A stretch of DNA of 8,865 nt from positions 1-8,865 of the forward strand of contig URYO01000040.1 in the NCBI GenBank assembly GCA_900552195.1. The letters are read 5' to 3'. A model generated the notes under the pieces. The model searched no databases. It had not been told where the DNA came from and was given only the letters and a program-made list of their open reading frames with translations. Numbering within the stretch: position 1 is the first letter of the stretch; every line of letters begins with the position of its first letter. Below are positions 6,783 to 8,865 of the stretch, piece by piece. The stretch is from an uncultured Sutterella sp. Its GTDB lineage: Bacteria > Pseudomonadota > Gammaproteobacteria > Burkholderiales > Burkholderiaceae_F. The position numbers and the translations under genes were made by a program.

Positions 6783-7693
6783 CTTTTCGGCTTCCTTCTG
6801 ACTTGACCGTCGCCAGCACTTTCTTCCGCCTCATCGAGATCCGGCTGCTCAACTTTAGTGTCCACATAGAGGACAAGGACATATTCACTGGTACCGATGG
6901 ATTTAGGAGAAGATACCGTCACGTTGACGTAACTGCCGGAGTCGCCCGGCTCCACTTTCGTCACAACGCCGACGGGAATTCCTTTCGGATAAATGCCGTC
7001 AAGACCGGAGGTAACAACTTTCTCCCCGACTTTAATCTTGTCGGAGAAAGGGAGATCGCGGCTCTGAAGCGTCGAGCCGTCGCCGCTTCCGCGAACAATG
7101 CCGCGCACATGAGAATTGGTGAACAGAACCGGCACTTCCTGATTTTTATCCTGAATCAGCTGCACCTGACTGGAATTCGGGGCAACGTGAATGAGCTGAC
7201 CGGCCAAGCCGGCTTCTGTCACGACCGGCATACCAACCTCGAGGCCGTCGTTGGATCCGCCGTCAATTTGATAACGCTGCGTGAAACCGTCGAAAAGAGC
7301 GCGGCGAACTTCAAACATTCCGGTTTTAGCCGTATACAGCGTTTTCTGCTGAAGCATCTCTTTGAGAACGCGGTTCTCCTCGCTCAGCGTACCCATGCGG
7401 TAACGCTGCATCTCGCTTTCTGCGAGGCGCTTTTTCAACTCTTCGTTTTGAGCGATTAAGGAAGATTTGGAACGCAGGTAACTGTCGGCAAAATCGACTC
7501 CGCGCGCCGGAGAGGCAACGCCGTTATGAATCCAGTCTGCAACCCAAGCAAAACCAGAGCGTACAGGCTCCATTACCTGCATTTGATGGTCGACAACCAT
7601 CATCAACACCGAGATCGCGACAAAAAAACCGAAGCTCGTGAACGAAGAAGCGCGGGGCGCATTAAACTTCAGGTGTTTTGACGGCCCGACCAT
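6779..7693 (-). CDS. mreC: MreC: rod-shape-determining periplasmic scaffold protein
   Basis: A 304-aa bitopic protein. A short basic N-terminus precedes one membrane segment (about 18-35). Next come a predicted coiled coil (about 76-117, with SLIAQNEELKKRL and LSEENRVLKEML), which mediates dimerisation in this family, and the MreC beta-barrel region (about 125-278). The family signature TSGLDGIYPKGIPVGVV occurs at 228-244. MreC self-assembles in the periplasm and activates the PBP2-RodA synthase. The C-terminal 25 residues are an acidic then basic tail (DLDEAEE...RRKPKR) without clear function. The ATG at 7693 is the first start after the mreB stop, 18 bases away and in the same frame. The only SD-like sequence, AAAAGG, ends just one base before the ATG, which is unusually close, so coupling to mreB may matter. 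Confidence 0.95.
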   Translation of the reverse strand: MVGPSKHLKFNAPRASSFTSFGFFVAISVLMMVVDHQMQVMEPVRSGFAWVADWIHNGVASPARGVDFADSYLRSKSSLIAQNEELKKRLAESEMQRYRMGTLSEENRVLKEMLQQKTLYTAKTGMFEVRRALFDGFTQRYQIDGGSNDGLEVGMPVVTEAGLAGQLIHVAPNSSQVQLIQDKNQEVPVLFTNSHVRGIVRGSGDGSTLQSRDLPFSDKIKVGEKVVTSGLDGIYPKGIPVGVVTKVEPGDSGSYVNVTVSSPKSIGTSEYVLVLYVDTKVEQPDLDEAEESAGDGQVRRKPKR

Positions 7694-7711
7694 ACCTTTT
7701 GATCGGTCAGA

Positions 7712-8863
<1,152 letters not shown>

Positions 8864-8865
8864 AG

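Noticed and set aside
6803..7459. 218-codon plus-strand ORF antisense to mreC
   Set aside because: It is the complement of a well-supported mreC. Its length reflects codon bias on the opposite strand, and it shows no family signature.

Overview
The window reads as the elongasome (rod-shape) operon of a Gram-negative, proteobacterial chromosome. Eight genes lie head to tail on the minus strand, transcribed from right to left: mreB, mreC, mreD, mrdA (PBP2), mrdB/rodA, rlpA, an M20-family dipeptidase-like metallopeptidase and a small acidic protein of unknown function. The order mreBCD-mrdA-rodA-rlpA, a lipoprotein RlpA with a SPOR domain, and the MreD/MreC sequence style fit Betaproteobacteria (Burkholderiales). 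The moderate GC content suggests a host-associated lineage such as Sutterellaceae, but that family assignment is an inference with no rRNA or marker gene to confirm it.

Layout from the left: positions 2-220 hold the 3' end of an unrecognised plus-strand gene that enters from outside the window. Positions 239-273 hold a perfect inverted repeat with A and T tracts, which can end both this gene and the minus-strand operon converging on it. Then, on the minus strand, come the 68-aa gene (284-490), the M20 peptidase (499-1911), rlpA (1917-3071), rodA (3098-4261), mrdA (4258-6243), mreD (6252-6782), mreC (6779-7693) and mreB (7712-8758). The last ~107 bases (8759-8865) are the mreB leader, with a possible hairpin and a weak -10-like element. 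No intergenic stretch exceeds about 110 bases, and I see no tRNA, rRNA, CRISPR array, insertion sequence or prophage.

How the genes work together: MreB filaments, with MreC and MreD, position the RodA glycosyltransferase and PBP2 transpeptidase that make lateral-wall peptidoglycan. RlpA is an outer-membrane lytic transglycosylase with a SPOR domain. The M20 enzyme is cytosolic by sequence and could trim di- or small peptides. Its link to wall turnover is only positional. All junctions are tight (4-bp ATGA overlaps or gaps of 5-26 bases), and the last two genes have their Shine-Dalgarno sequences embedded in the end of the preceding gene, so one translationally coupled transcript is likely.

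I did not find a clearly new biological system. The items most worth a second look are the uncharacterised 68-aa acidic protein coupled to the peptidase, the peptidase's membership in a cell-wall operon, the Lys/Ala-rich tail of PBP2, and the odd translation-start contexts of mrdA and mreC.
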